This document shows, one piece after another, positions 1-7,048 of a stretch of DNA of 64,000 nucleotides. Location of the stretch: contig JAFWJA010000015.1 in NCBI GenBank assembly GCA_017511805.1, forward strand, positions 511,098 through 575,097. Direction: 5' to 3'. Every line of letters starts with the position of its first letter. Position 1 is the first letter of the stretch. The notes under the pieces are model-generated. The model was given only the letters and a program-made list of their open reading frames with translations, made no database searches and was not told where the DNA came from. The DNA is from Bacilli bacterium. GTDB lineage: Bacteria > Bacillota_I > Bacilli_A > RF39 > UBA660. The translations under genes were made by a program, and so were the position numbers.

Positions 1-1158
1 TTTTCTTCTAGTTCTTGTTGAAATCTAACTCCATCAAATAAATCTTCTCCATAATCTTTAGGAGTAACACTAACTACTAATGCAGAATTAGCTATCTTAC
101 TATCTCTTTTATAATTACTCATTCCATTAATTGCTAGTCTATTTTTTTCAGATGATGCATTAACTACATATCCACCTGGACACATACAAAAAGAATAAAC
201 TCCTCTACCAGATGCTGTATTATAAGTAAGCTTATAACTAGCAGGTCCAAGTTTATTGTAATGTTCTTTATATAAAGACCTATTTATATCTTCTTGTCTA
301 TGTTCTATTCTAACTCCCACCGCAAACGGTTTTGACTTCATATCTATATTCTTACTTTGTAGCACCTTAAATGTATCTCTAGCACTATGACCAATTGCTA
401 GGAATAAATAATCACACTTAATCTCTTCTTTATCGTTAACTATAATACTAGAAACTGAATCATTAGTTATATTAATATCTGTTAATTTAGTGTTATATCT
501 AAATTCACCACCAAAACTAATTATCTTATTTCTAATATTTGTTACTACTGTTCTAAGAACATCTGTACCAATATGTGGTTTATAATCATACATTATTTCT
601 TCTGGTGCACCATTTTCTACAAATATCTCAAATACTTTTTTCATTCTAAATAATTTATCTTTAACTAAAGTATTTAATTTACCATCAGAAAAAGTACCAG
701 CTCCTCCTTCACCAAATTGTACATTTGAATCAGGATTTAATTCATTACTTTCCCAAAACTTTTCCACAGTTTTAACTCTATCTTCTATTTTTTCTCCTCT
801 TTCTATTATTAGAGGTTTATATCCGTTTTCAGCTAATACATATCCTAAAAATAAACCAGCTGGGCCTGATCCTACTATAATAGGTCTACTTGTTACAGGA
901 TTAGTTCCTGTTATTTCAAAGTTATAGTCTTCTTGTGGTGTTTTAAATATATCTATGTTCTTATTTTTATTTAAGAACTCTTCTTCGTTATCTATTTCTA
1001 TATCAAAAGTATATACAAATAATAATTCTTTTCTAGCATCGATAGATTTTTTAACAATATTATAATTTAGTACTTTAACATTTAACTTCTTTTCTATTAT
1101 TTTATCTAGACTAGTATTATTATCTATATTTACCTTTATATTTCTTACTCTAATCATT
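1..1158 (-). CDS. FAD-dependent dehydrogenase, COG2509 type (3' end outside window)
   Basis: The reading frame is open from an ATG at 1158 to the left edge of the window, giving 386 residues with the C-terminus missing. A Rossmann FAD-binding motif IVGSGPAGL lies near residue 95 after a roughly 90-residue N-terminal domain. Further along are FGEGGAGTFSDGKL and CMCPGGYVVNA, which are typical of the large COG2509 flavoproteins of Firmicutes. The substrate of this family is not established. The start overlaps the end of the upstream flavoprotein gene by 9 bases, so the two are probably translated from one mRNA. The family call is firm; the reaction is unknown. Confidence 0.85.
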
Positions 1159-2334
1159 TTTACCTCTTATAGAATTACCAGCTTTTATTGCAGATATTAT
1201 TGCAAATGAAATATTATAACCACCACAATCACCATCTATATCAAGTAATTCACCAATTATATATAAATTAGGTACTAAAGTACTTTCAAAAGTATCACTT
1301 ATACCAATTAATTTAACACCACCTGCAGTTACTTGTGAACTATCAAATGATTTTGTTCCGGTAACAACAACTTCAAACTCACGAAGATTAGATAGTAATC
1401 TTTGTTTTGAGAATATATCTAAATCTTGATAACAAGAGTTCTTATCTATATTTGATTTTTCTAATATAATTTTTACTAATTTATCATTTAAAGTTCTTAA
1501 TAATAAATCTTCTACACTTATTCTAGGTTTAGAAGCAAAATACTTTTCAGAATCACCTGCATTAGGTAAGAAATCTATTTTTACTATTGGATTTTCAATT
1601 AATGGAACATATCTACTTAAATTAAAAACACATATACCACTTATTCCATAATCAGTTAATTGTAATTCACCTATTTCTTCTTTTATTAATTTATCCTTAT
1701 TATAAATACCTACTTTAACATCAGTTCTAATTCCAGATAACTTTTTAAATATATCTCCTTTAGCAGTTACTTGAACTAAGCTTGGATATAACTCGGTAAC
1801 ACCATGTCTAAATTTCTTAACTAGTTCATAACCTTCACCAGTAGATCCTGTTACTGGATAAGATTTAGATCCAGTTGATAGAATTACATAATCACATTTT
1901 ATATCATTATTAATAACAAAAGTTTTACCTTCTTTATTAATACTTCTTACATCATAATTATAAATAACTTTTATATTATTTCTTTCTACTTCTATTACTA
2001 ATGTATCTTTAATAGTAGAAGCTTTATTTGAAAATGGATAATAATAACCATTCTTAATCTTATATTCTATTCCTAAATTCTTAACGAAATTTAAAACTAT
2101 TTCTTTATCATCTTCTTTAATATATTTAGATAGATCAGCATCTTCAACAGAATGAAAATGATTAATACTAAAATCATCATTTAAGAAGTTACATCTACCA
2201 TTACCAGTTACTAATATCTTTTTACCTAATGTACTATTCTTTTCTAAAATAATAACCTCATTATTATCGCCTTTAACTGTTAAAGCAGATACTAAACCAC
2301 TTATTCCTCCACCAACAATTACAATTTTTTTCAT
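1150..2334 (-). CDS. HI0933/BaiN-family NAD(P)/FAD-dependent oxidoreductase
   Basis: Protein of 394 residues. It begins MKKIVIVGGGISGL, a dinucleotide-binding motif at the very N-terminus. It has the GNGRCNFLN motif near residue 47 and the C-terminal GGYNISFAIISA segment that characterise the HI0933 (BaiN/YhiN-like) flavoprotein family. Most members have no assigned reaction, although BaiN itself is a bile-acid dehydratase-pathway reductase; transferring that role here would be speculation. The ATG at 2334 was chosen because AGGTG sits six bases upstream; a GTG at 2343 lies inside that ribosome-binding site. It is followed with overlap by the COG2509 flavoprotein. Confidence 0.88.
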   Translation of the reverse strand: MKKIVIVGGGISGLVSALTVKGDNNEVIILEKNSTLGKKILVTGNGRCNFLNDDFSINHFHSVEDADLSKYIKEDDKEIVLNFVKNLGIEYKIKNGYYYPFSNKASTIKDTLVIEVERNNIKVIYNYDVRSINKEGKTFVINNDIKCDYVILSTGSKSYPVTGSTGEGYELVKKFRHGVTELYPSLVQVTAKGDIFKKLSGIRTDVKVGIYNKDKLIKEEIGELQLTDYGISGICVFNLSRYVPLIENPIVKIDFLPNAGDSEKYFASKPRISVEDLLLRTLNDKLVKIILEKSNIDKNSCYQDLDIFSKQRLLSNLREFEVVVTGTKSFDSSQVTAGGVKLIGISDTFESTLVPNLYIIGELLDIDGDCGGYNISFAIISAIKAGNSIRGKND

Positions 2335-2351
2335 GAAAATCACCTATAATA

Positions 2352-2357
2352 ATTATA
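2352..2357 (-). promoter_or_regulatory. Extended -10 promoter for the flavoprotein pair
   Basis: Read leftward, TATGATATAAT (-10 at 2352-2357) lies directly after the T-tract of the hairpin at 2362-2388. The first gene starts about 18 bases downstream. There is no clear -35; the TG one base before TATAAT is the usual substitute. Confidence 0.55.
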
Positions 2358-2361
2358 TCAT

Positions 2362-2390
2362 AAAAAAGATACTTAAAATTAAGTATCTTT
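2362..2390. terminator. Bidirectional intrinsic terminator
   Basis: A perfect 10-bp stem (2367-2376 with 2379-2388) with a two-base loop is flanked by six A on the left and a short T-run on the right. On the minus strand it would stop any transcript crossing the toxin locus before it enters the flavoprotein genes. Confidence 0.75.
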
Positions 2391-2428
2391 TTCTATTTTT
2401 TATCGTTTTTTACTAGGTATAAATACAA

Positions 2429-2460
2429 ACGTTTGATATAATGTTACTGGATACGTTTGA
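2429..2460 (+). promoter_or_regulatory. Toxin promoter with two ACGTTTGA direct repeats
   Basis: A consensus -10 TATAAT lies at 2437-2442. The octamer ACGTTTGA occurs at 2429-2436, immediately before the -10, and again at 2453-2460, about 24 bases later and straddling the expected transcription start (near 2449). No good -35 is visible. Two identical octamers around a start site look like operator half-sites or upstream elements; the binding factor is unknown. Confidence 0.5.
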
Positions 2461-2465
2461 AATAT

Positions 2466-2475
2466 ATCAGATGTT
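2466..2475 (+). promoter_or_regulatory. 5' arm of a 10-bp long-range pairing with the toxin 3' UTR
   Basis: ATCAGATGTT at 2466-2475 in the toxin leader is the exact reverse complement of AACATCTGAT at 2595-2604 after the stop codon. The same 3' element can also pair locally with TCAGATG at 2622-2628, so two mutually exclusive folds are available. Confidence 0.6.
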
Positions 2476-2497
2476 CTCCCTTTTTAACAGAAGGGAG
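2476..2497 (+). promoter_or_regulatory. Hairpin sequestering the toxin ribosome-binding site
   Basis: CTCCCTT (2476-2482) pairs perfectly with AAGGGAG (2491-2497) across an eight-base loop. The second arm is the core of the very strong AAGGGAGGTGAT ribosome-binding site of the small peptide gene at 2506. Folding would block ribosome entry, a standard feature of type I toxin mRNAs. Confidence 0.7.
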
Positions 2498-2505
2498 GTG
2501 ATATA

Positions 2506-2580
2506 ATGACTAAAAGAGAAAGATCTCTATACTTCATTATACTCCTTCTATTTATTTTAATATTTATGATATTACTATAG
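2506..2580 (+). CDS. 24-residue membrane peptide, candidate type I toxin
   Basis: An ATG at 2506, preceded by an unusually strong AAGGGAGGTGAT site, opens a 24-codon frame ending in TAG. The peptide has a basic, polar head (MTKRERS) and then one uninterrupted hydrophobic helix (YFIILLLFILIFMILL), with no other domain. This is the build of small type I toxins (TxpA, BsrG, Fst and holin-like peptides) that damage the membrane when overproduced. Supporting context: the ribosome-binding site is buried in a hairpin, the 5' leader is complementary to the 3' UTR, and convergent terminators imply an antisense RNA. I do not recognise an exact family, and toxicity is inferred from architecture. Confidence 0.7.
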   Translation: MTKRERSLYFIILLLFILIFMILL

Positions 2581-2588
2581 TAGAAAGC

Positions 2589-2628
2589 AAAAAAAACATC
2601 TGATTTCAACAACTGTTGATTTCAGATG
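2589..2628 (-). terminator. Terminator of the putative antisense RNA
   Basis: CATCTGA (2597-2603) and TCAGATG (2622-2628), with a second inner pairing CAACA/TGTTG, form a hairpin. On the minus strand it is followed by eight T (A-run 2589-2596). It would end a leftward transcript overlapping the 3' UTR of the toxin message. Confidence 0.6.
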
Positions 2629-2700
2629 CTATCCCAAGGGATTACGTCTGATTCTAGCAATCAAGCGTATCCTTTTTTTATTGTATGAAGTTTCCTTCAT
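2590..2700 (-). ncRNA. Candidate antisense antitoxin RNA
   Basis: A leftward promoter ends near 2708 and a T8 terminator lies at 2589-2628. Together they define a possible RNA of about 105-110 nt, fully complementary to the 3' UTR of the peptide mRNA. This is the arrangement of TxpA/RatA and BsrG/SR4. Existence and ends are inferred from promoter and terminator only. Confidence 0.45.
2639..2679 (+). terminator. Terminator of the toxin mRNA
   Basis: GGAT-ACG at 2639-2646 pairs with CGTATCC at 2666-2672, with an inner TGATT/AATCA stem, and is followed by seven T (2673-2679). It lies about 60 bases after the peptide stop codon. Confidence 0.65.
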
Positions 2701-2707
2701 TACAAAC

Positions 2708-2736
2708 ATAATAACATAAATAATAATATTTATCAA
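2708..2736 (-). promoter_or_regulatory. Promoter for the putative antisense RNA
   Basis: On the minus strand TTGATA (2731-2736) and TATTAT (2708-2713) are separated by 17 bases. The expected start is near 2700, just beyond the toxin-mRNA terminator. It lies immediately after the stop codon of the metallophosphoesterase gene. Confidence 0.5.
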
Positions 2737-2741
2737 TATAT

Positions 2742-3644
2742 TTACATTCTTACTAGTTTTCTATTTTTTAATTCTAATTTGTTTTTATTACCTTTTGTTA
2801 CATTAATAATATCTACATCTGGTATAAATATTTTATTAATTGGTTTTCTAATATTACCTAGACTAAATGATTTAGCTATTTTAGTTACTCCATTATTAAT
2901 AATTAAACTAGCTTTATTATCATAATATGATCCATAACCATTTTTTAATAATAATTGTCTATATGGACCTACTAAACCAGTTTTCTTTTTAGATTTATCT
3001 TGAATAAAAGTTGGTGTTAAACATCCATGATTATGACCACATAATATTAAATTCATTTCATTAATTATTGCCATTATAGTTAATATTTTACCTTCATGTA
3101 ATAATCTATTTGGTGAATGTGATAATAAAATATTATAAGAGTTTGAATCAATATGTCCATTAAAACTAGTTATAATATTATTAAATACTCTTTCATCTTC
3201 ATCATGCATATAGTAACTTAATGGAAAATTAAATGCATTTATTGTAACATTATCATTATGTTTTACTGATTCAAATTTTTCTTTTAATATAGTACAATCT
3301 GATGTTTTTTCAAGTTTGTTGAAGAAATCTAAATTAGGTTCTTCATTTTCTCTATATACTACCCCTTTATCACATATATCATGATTTCCTATAGATATAT
3401 ATGTTTTAGCAAGTGTACCTATTTTACGTAATATAAGAAGTAAATCTTTATTTCTAGTATCATGTATTTGATCAATAATATCACCTGGCATACATATCAT
3501 ATCTACTTTTATTTGTTTTAATAATTCATATATTTCATCTAAAGTTTTTACTTCACTATGTATATCACTTATACTAGCAATTCTCATATTTTCTTTAACT
3601 TTTGGATTCTCTTCTACATAACTGTTAATTCTTATTTTGCTCAT
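2742..3644 (-). CDS. Calcineurin-like metallophosphoesterase
   Basis: Protein of 300 residues with all the metal-binding blocks of the calcineurin-like phosphoesterase fold in order: SDIH, GDIID, GNHD, a histidine in LLSHSP, and GHNHG. These ligate two metal ions in an enzyme that cleaves phosphoester bonds. The protein has no signal peptide or membrane segment from this start, so it is probably cytosolic. The start at 3644 was chosen because AGAGGTG lies at the right distance upstream; the open frame extends further upstream without such a site. It has its own TTGACA promoter. The substrate cannot be told. Confidence 0.82.
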   Translation of the reverse strand: MSKIRINSYVEENPKVKENMRIASISDIHSEVKTLDEIYELLKQIKVDMICMPGDIIDQIHDTRNKDLLLILRKIGTLAKTYISIGNHDICDKGVVYRENEEPNLDFFNKLEKTSDCTILKEKFESVKHNDNVTINAFNFPLSYYMHDEDERVFNNIITSFNGHIDSNSYNILLSHSPNRLLHEGKILTIMAIINEMNLILCGHNHGCLTPTFIQDKSKKKTGLVGPYRQLLLKNGYGSYYDNKASLIINNGVTKIAKSFSLGNIRKPINKIFIPDVDIINVTKGNKNKLELKNRKLVRM

Positions 3645-3669
3645 TTTTAACACCTCTACACGAAGAAAT

Positions 3670-3698
3670 ATTTTAGCAAAATTATACTCTTTTGTCAA
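3670..3698 (-). promoter_or_regulatory. Promoter of the metallophosphoesterase gene
   Basis: TTGACA (3693-3698) and TAAAAT (3670-3675) are separated by 17 bases, just after the galE terminator and 25 bases before the AGAGGTG ribosome-binding site. Confidence 0.7.
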
Positions 3699-3701
3699 AG
3701 T

Positions 3702-3728
3702 AAAAAAAGAAACAATTATAATTGTTTC
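3702..3728 (-). terminator. galE terminator
   Basis: A perfect 20-base palindrome (3709-3728) is followed on the minus strand by seven T. The galE stop codon lies inside the hairpin. Confidence 0.85.
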
Positions 3729-4723
3729 TTTTGATAATTCCAACCATCACGGCACATATCTTCAAGATTTTTTGTTGCTTCAAATCCAAGTTCATTTTTA
3801 GCTTTAGAAGGATCTGCATAACACTCAGCAATATCTCCTTCTCTTCTTGGAGCAATCTTATATGGTACATCAACATTATTTACTTTTTTAAATGTTTCAA
3901 CCATTTCTAAAACACTATATCCTTTACCTGTACCTAGGTTATAGATAAATATTCCATTATCTTCTTTATTTAGTTTATCTAACGCAAGTAAATGACCTTT
4001 TGCTAAATCTACAACATGTATATAATCTCTTACACCTGTTCCATCTTTAGTATTATAATCATTTCCAAATATAGATAATTCTGGTAATATACCAGCGGCT
4101 ACTTTAGTAATATAAGGCATTAAATTATTTGGTATACCTTTTGGATCTTCACCAATAAGTCCTGATTCATGAGCACCTACTGGATTAAAGTATCTAAGTA
4201 TACATATATCCCATGTGTTATCTGATTTATATAAATCTTGTAATATTTGTTCTATATATAATTTTGTAGTTCCATATGGATTAGTTGTTCCACCTATTTT
4301 AGATTCTTCTGTAATAGGTACTTTCTCTGGATTTCCATATACAGTAGCACTTGATGAGAATACAAACTTTTTAACATTATACTTCTTCATTGTTTCAAGA
4401 AGTATAACTGCTCCACCTATATTATTTTCATAATATTCTAGTGGTTTTTGTACTGATTCACCTACTGCTTTATATCCTGCAAAATTTATAACTGAATCTA
4501 TATCATTTTCTTCAAATACTTTTTCAACTGCATCTCTATCTAAATAATTTATTTCATAAAATTTAAAGTCTTTATTAGTAATCTTTTTAATATTATCTAA
4601 TACTTCTTTTTTACTATTAGAAAAGTTATCTATAATAACAACTTCTTCACCTTTATTAAGTAATTCAACTACAGTATGAGAACCAATATAACCAGCCCCA
4701 CCTGTAACTAATATTTTACCCAT
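3716..4723 (-). CDS. galE: UDP-glucose 4-epimerase
   Basis: Protein of 335 residues, the normal length for GalE. The NAD-binding motif GGAGYIGSH is at the N-terminus. The catalytic pair is visible as SSATVYG followed by YGTTK (Tyr-x-x-x-Lys), and DPKGIPNNL and GTGVRDYIHV are both GalE-specific blocks. It interconverts UDP-glucose and UDP-galactose, supplying galactose units for surface polymers and permitting galactose use. It follows the pyrophosphatase gene by 8 bases, with AGGAG between them, so the pair is an operon. Confidence 0.96.
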   Translation of the reverse strand: MGKILVTGGAGYIGSHTVVELLNKGEEVVIIDNFSNSKKEVLDNIKKITNKDFKFYEINYLDRDAVEKVFEENDIDSVINFAGYKAVGESVQKPLEYYENNIGGAVILLETMKKYNVKKFVFSSSATVYGNPEKVPITEESKIGGTTNPYGTTKLYIEQILQDLYKSDNTWDICILRYFNPVGAHESGLIGEDPKGIPNNLMPYITKVAAGILPELSIFGNDYNTKDGTGVRDYIHVVDLAKGHLLALDKLNKEDNGIFIYNLGTGKGYSVLEMVETFKKVNNVDVPYKIAPRREGDIAECYADPSKAKNELGFEATKNLEDMCRDGWNYQKKQL

Positions 4724-4731
4724 AATTACTC

Positions 4732-6345
4732 CTATTCAATAACAGATAATATTGCTGGAACTATTTGTTTCTTTCTAGAAACTAATCCATCAATATAAGT
4801 CATTTGTTCAAATGCTTCATTATTAAATCCTGACGATAATACTTCTTTAAATTCTTCTGTATATATTACAAATGAACCATTCTTAATTACATCAGTAATA
4901 GCAAGCATTGTATATTTACATCCTAAACTATCATTTACTTTTTGTAATTCATCTAAGAATGAAGTCATATCATTTTTGATTGAATCTATATCTAATGTAA
5001 ATATTTGACCAACAGCAAATTTAATATCATTTGATGTAAATGTTTTTAAATCTGATGTTATTATTTCTTCTTTAGTTTTACCTTTTAAGCTTGTACCAGC
5101 TTTAAACATTTCAACAGCGTATTTTTTATAATCTAATTTTAATTGTTTAGCAAGTTCTTCTACTACTTTCTTATCTAATTCTGTTGTAGTTGGACTTTGT
5201 AATATTAAAGTATCTGATAATATACCTGAAAGCATTAATCCAGCCATATCATTTGGTATTTTAACATCACTTTCTTTATATAATTCATGAATAATAGTAT
5301 TAGATGAACCAACAGCCATATTTCTAAAGTTAATTGGTAATTTAGTACTAACACTACTAATCTTATGATGATCTACTATTTCAACTATTTCTGCTTCTTC
5401 TATACCAGGAGCACTTTGTTCAAATTCTTGGTGGTCAACAAGTATAACTTTCTTATTATTCTTTTCAACTATATCAGTTATTCTTATTAAACCTAAACAT
5501 TTATTCTTACTATCTACAATTGGATAGTTGTTATGTTTTAATTTCTTAGTTTCTTCTACAAAGTCATCATAGAAATCTGTTTCTTTAAAGCTAATAGAAT
5601 TTTCATGTAATATAGTTTTAATTTCATTACTTAAGTTTATTAATTTAGCAGTTTCGAATGTATCTAAGCTAGTTCTAATTATATTAATTTTATTCTTTTT
5701 AGCTAATTCTAAATTTTCTTTATCTATTTCAAGTGAACCAGTTACAATTAATAATTTTACTTTACTTTCAATTGCGTATTTATGTATTTGATGTCTATCA
5801 CCTACTAATAATATATCTTTATTAGTTAAAGCAATATTATCAAAGAATGTTTTACTTTTATAAGAAGCAACAATTAAGTTACCATCTATTTCTTCATCAT
5901 ACTTTAATATTTTCTCACCATTAATAGTATTAATAATATTTTCATAAGTACTATCTAATGATTTAATATTACCACTAAACATTTCTTTAGCAATATCTTT
6001 TAAAGTAACTATACCTAAGAACTCTTTATCTTTACCTACTACTGGAACACCAGTAACAATATTCTTAGAAATAAACTCATATACTTCTTTAATTGGCATT
6101 TTTTCATCAACAAAGAATCCTTTATGATATTTAATATCTTTTAATTGTAATCTAACATCATTTAAGTATTTTGGTTCTTTAACTTTAAAATAATCTAATG
6201 CATATTTAGTTTCATCATTTACATGACCTAATACTCTAGGTTCTGTATTTAAACCAATTTGATTCTTTAAATAAGATAAAGTTATAGCCGCTGTAGTAGC
6301 ATCTGTATCTGGTCTTTGATGACCAAAGATATATATTTTTTCCAT
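4732..6345 (-). CDS. ppaC: CBS/DRTGG-domain manganese-dependent inorganic pyrophosphatase
   Basis: Family II pyrophosphatase of 537 residues, longer than the usual ~310 because a regulatory insert splits the DHH domain. The N-terminus has GHQRPDTDA. Two CBS halves lie around residues 70-125 and 240-300, with a DRTGG-like stretch between. The second metal/DHH block (VDHHKI) is near residue 332. The C-terminal DHHA2 domain ends with SRKKQIVP, the phosphate-binding signature. It hydrolyses pyrophosphate; CBS modules of such enzymes bind adenine nucleotides and adjust activity. First gene of an operon with galE. Confidence 0.95.
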   Translation of the reverse strand: MEKIYIFGHQRPDTDATTAAITLSYLKNQIGLNTEPRVLGHVNDETKYALDYFKVKEPKYLNDVRLQLKDIKYHKGFFVDEKMPIKEVYEFISKNIVTGVPVVGKDKEFLGIVTLKDIAKEMFSGNIKSLDSTYENIINTINGEKILKYDEEIDGNLIVASYKSKTFFDNIALTNKDILLVGDRHQIHKYAIESKVKLLIVTGSLEIDKENLELAKKNKINIIRTSLDTFETAKLINLSNEIKTILHENSISFKETDFYDDFVEETKKLKHNNYPIVDSKNKCLGLIRITDIVEKNNKKVILVDHQEFEQSAPGIEEAEIVEIVDHHKISSVSTKLPINFRNMAVGSSNTIIHELYKESDVKIPNDMAGLMLSGILSDTLILQSPTTTELDKKVVEELAKQLKLDYKKYAVEMFKAGTSLKGKTKEEIITSDLKTFTSNDIKFAVGQIFTLDIDSIKNDMTSFLDELQKVNDSLGCKYTMLAITDVIKNGSFVIYTEEFKEVLSSGFNNEAFEQMTYIDGLVSRKKQIVPAILSVIE

Positions 6346-6370
6346 AATTTAAAACCTTCTTCCATGTTTA

Positions 6371-6399
6371 ATTATAATATATTTTTATATATTAGTAAA
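6371..6399 (-). promoter_or_regulatory. Promoter of ppaC-galE
   Basis: TTTACT (6394-6399), a 17-base spacer and TATAAT (6371-6376) lie between the preceding terminator T-tract and the AGAAGG ribosome-binding site. Confidence 0.7.
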
Positions 6400-6400
6400 T

Positions 6401-6426
6401 AAAAAAAAGACTTATAAATAAGTCTT
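6401..6426 (-). terminator. Terminator after the tail-anchored protein gene
   Basis: AAGACTTAT (6407-6415) pairs with 6418-6426 across a two-base loop and is followed on the minus strand by eight T. The preceding gene's stop codon is inside the stem. Confidence 0.85.
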
Positions 6427-7039
6427 ATTTCATATTCAATAATATTATAACCGCTACTACAAATAGTACAACTGATAATAAGAATATACTAGCAATACCA
6501 GCTTCTCCATTTAATACAAGTTTTTGATTTTGAGCTGCTGCCTCTTCTTGTTTTTTCTTTGCTATATCATCAGCATACATTGTAGTCATATCTGAATAAA
6601 ATTCTCTTTGTTCTTGTGTTATAACTCCATCTTTAAAATCATTATATACTTTTATTGGAGTTTTATAATATATTGGTATATTAGCAAGAGCATCTTCTAA
6701 ACTAATATTTACATTCTTTGCTTTTATTTCAGCATCTATTTTTCTTATTTCTTCATCTGTATAACCATTTATTTCTTTTATATCTTGTAAAACTGAAACA
6801 CTATCAACTTGATTCATTTGATTTTGTGGCATAACTACATTAGGTTTAATGTCTTCTATTTCAGGAACTGGAGCACTTGTTTGAGCCTTTAACTCTCTAA
6901 CAACAGTCGCTAAAGTTGGATCATTATTAACATAAAACTCAGCTTCTTTTTCTTGTGGTGTAGGTATATAATTTGGATCATTAACTCTTTTCTTTAATAA
7001 ATCAGAATAAATACTTACCTTTTCATTAATTGTACTCAT
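6425..7039 (-). CDS. Tail-anchored protein of unknown function
   Basis: Protein of 204 residues with no family I recognise. Most of it is hydrophilic and acidic, with Pro/Gln/Asn-rich stretches around residues 50-80. A single C-terminal hydrophobic helix (IFLLSVVLFVVAVIILL) ends at NMK, so the bulk should face the cytosol. It starts with a good AGGAGG site and follows the hybrid histidine kinase by 9 bases. Because the two are cotranscribed, it may be an accessory or output partner of that kinase. That link rests on position only. Confidence 0.7.
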   Translation of the reverse strand: MSTINEKVSIYSDLLKKRVNDPNYIPTPQEKEAEFYVNNDPTLATVVRELKAQTSAPVPEIEDIKPNVVMPQNQMNQVDSVSVLQDIKEINGYTDEEIRKIDAEIKAKNVNISLEDALANIPIYYKTPIKVYNDFKDGVITQEQREFYSDMTTMYADDIAKKKQEEAAAQNQKLVLNGEAGIASIFLLSVVLFVVAVIILLNMK

Positions 7040-7048
7040 ATTATCCTC

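Noticed and set aside
2590-2628. Considered as the rightward terminator of the toxin gene
   Set aside because: The T-run is on the minus-strand side only; the plus-strand T-run follows the next hairpin at 2639-2679.
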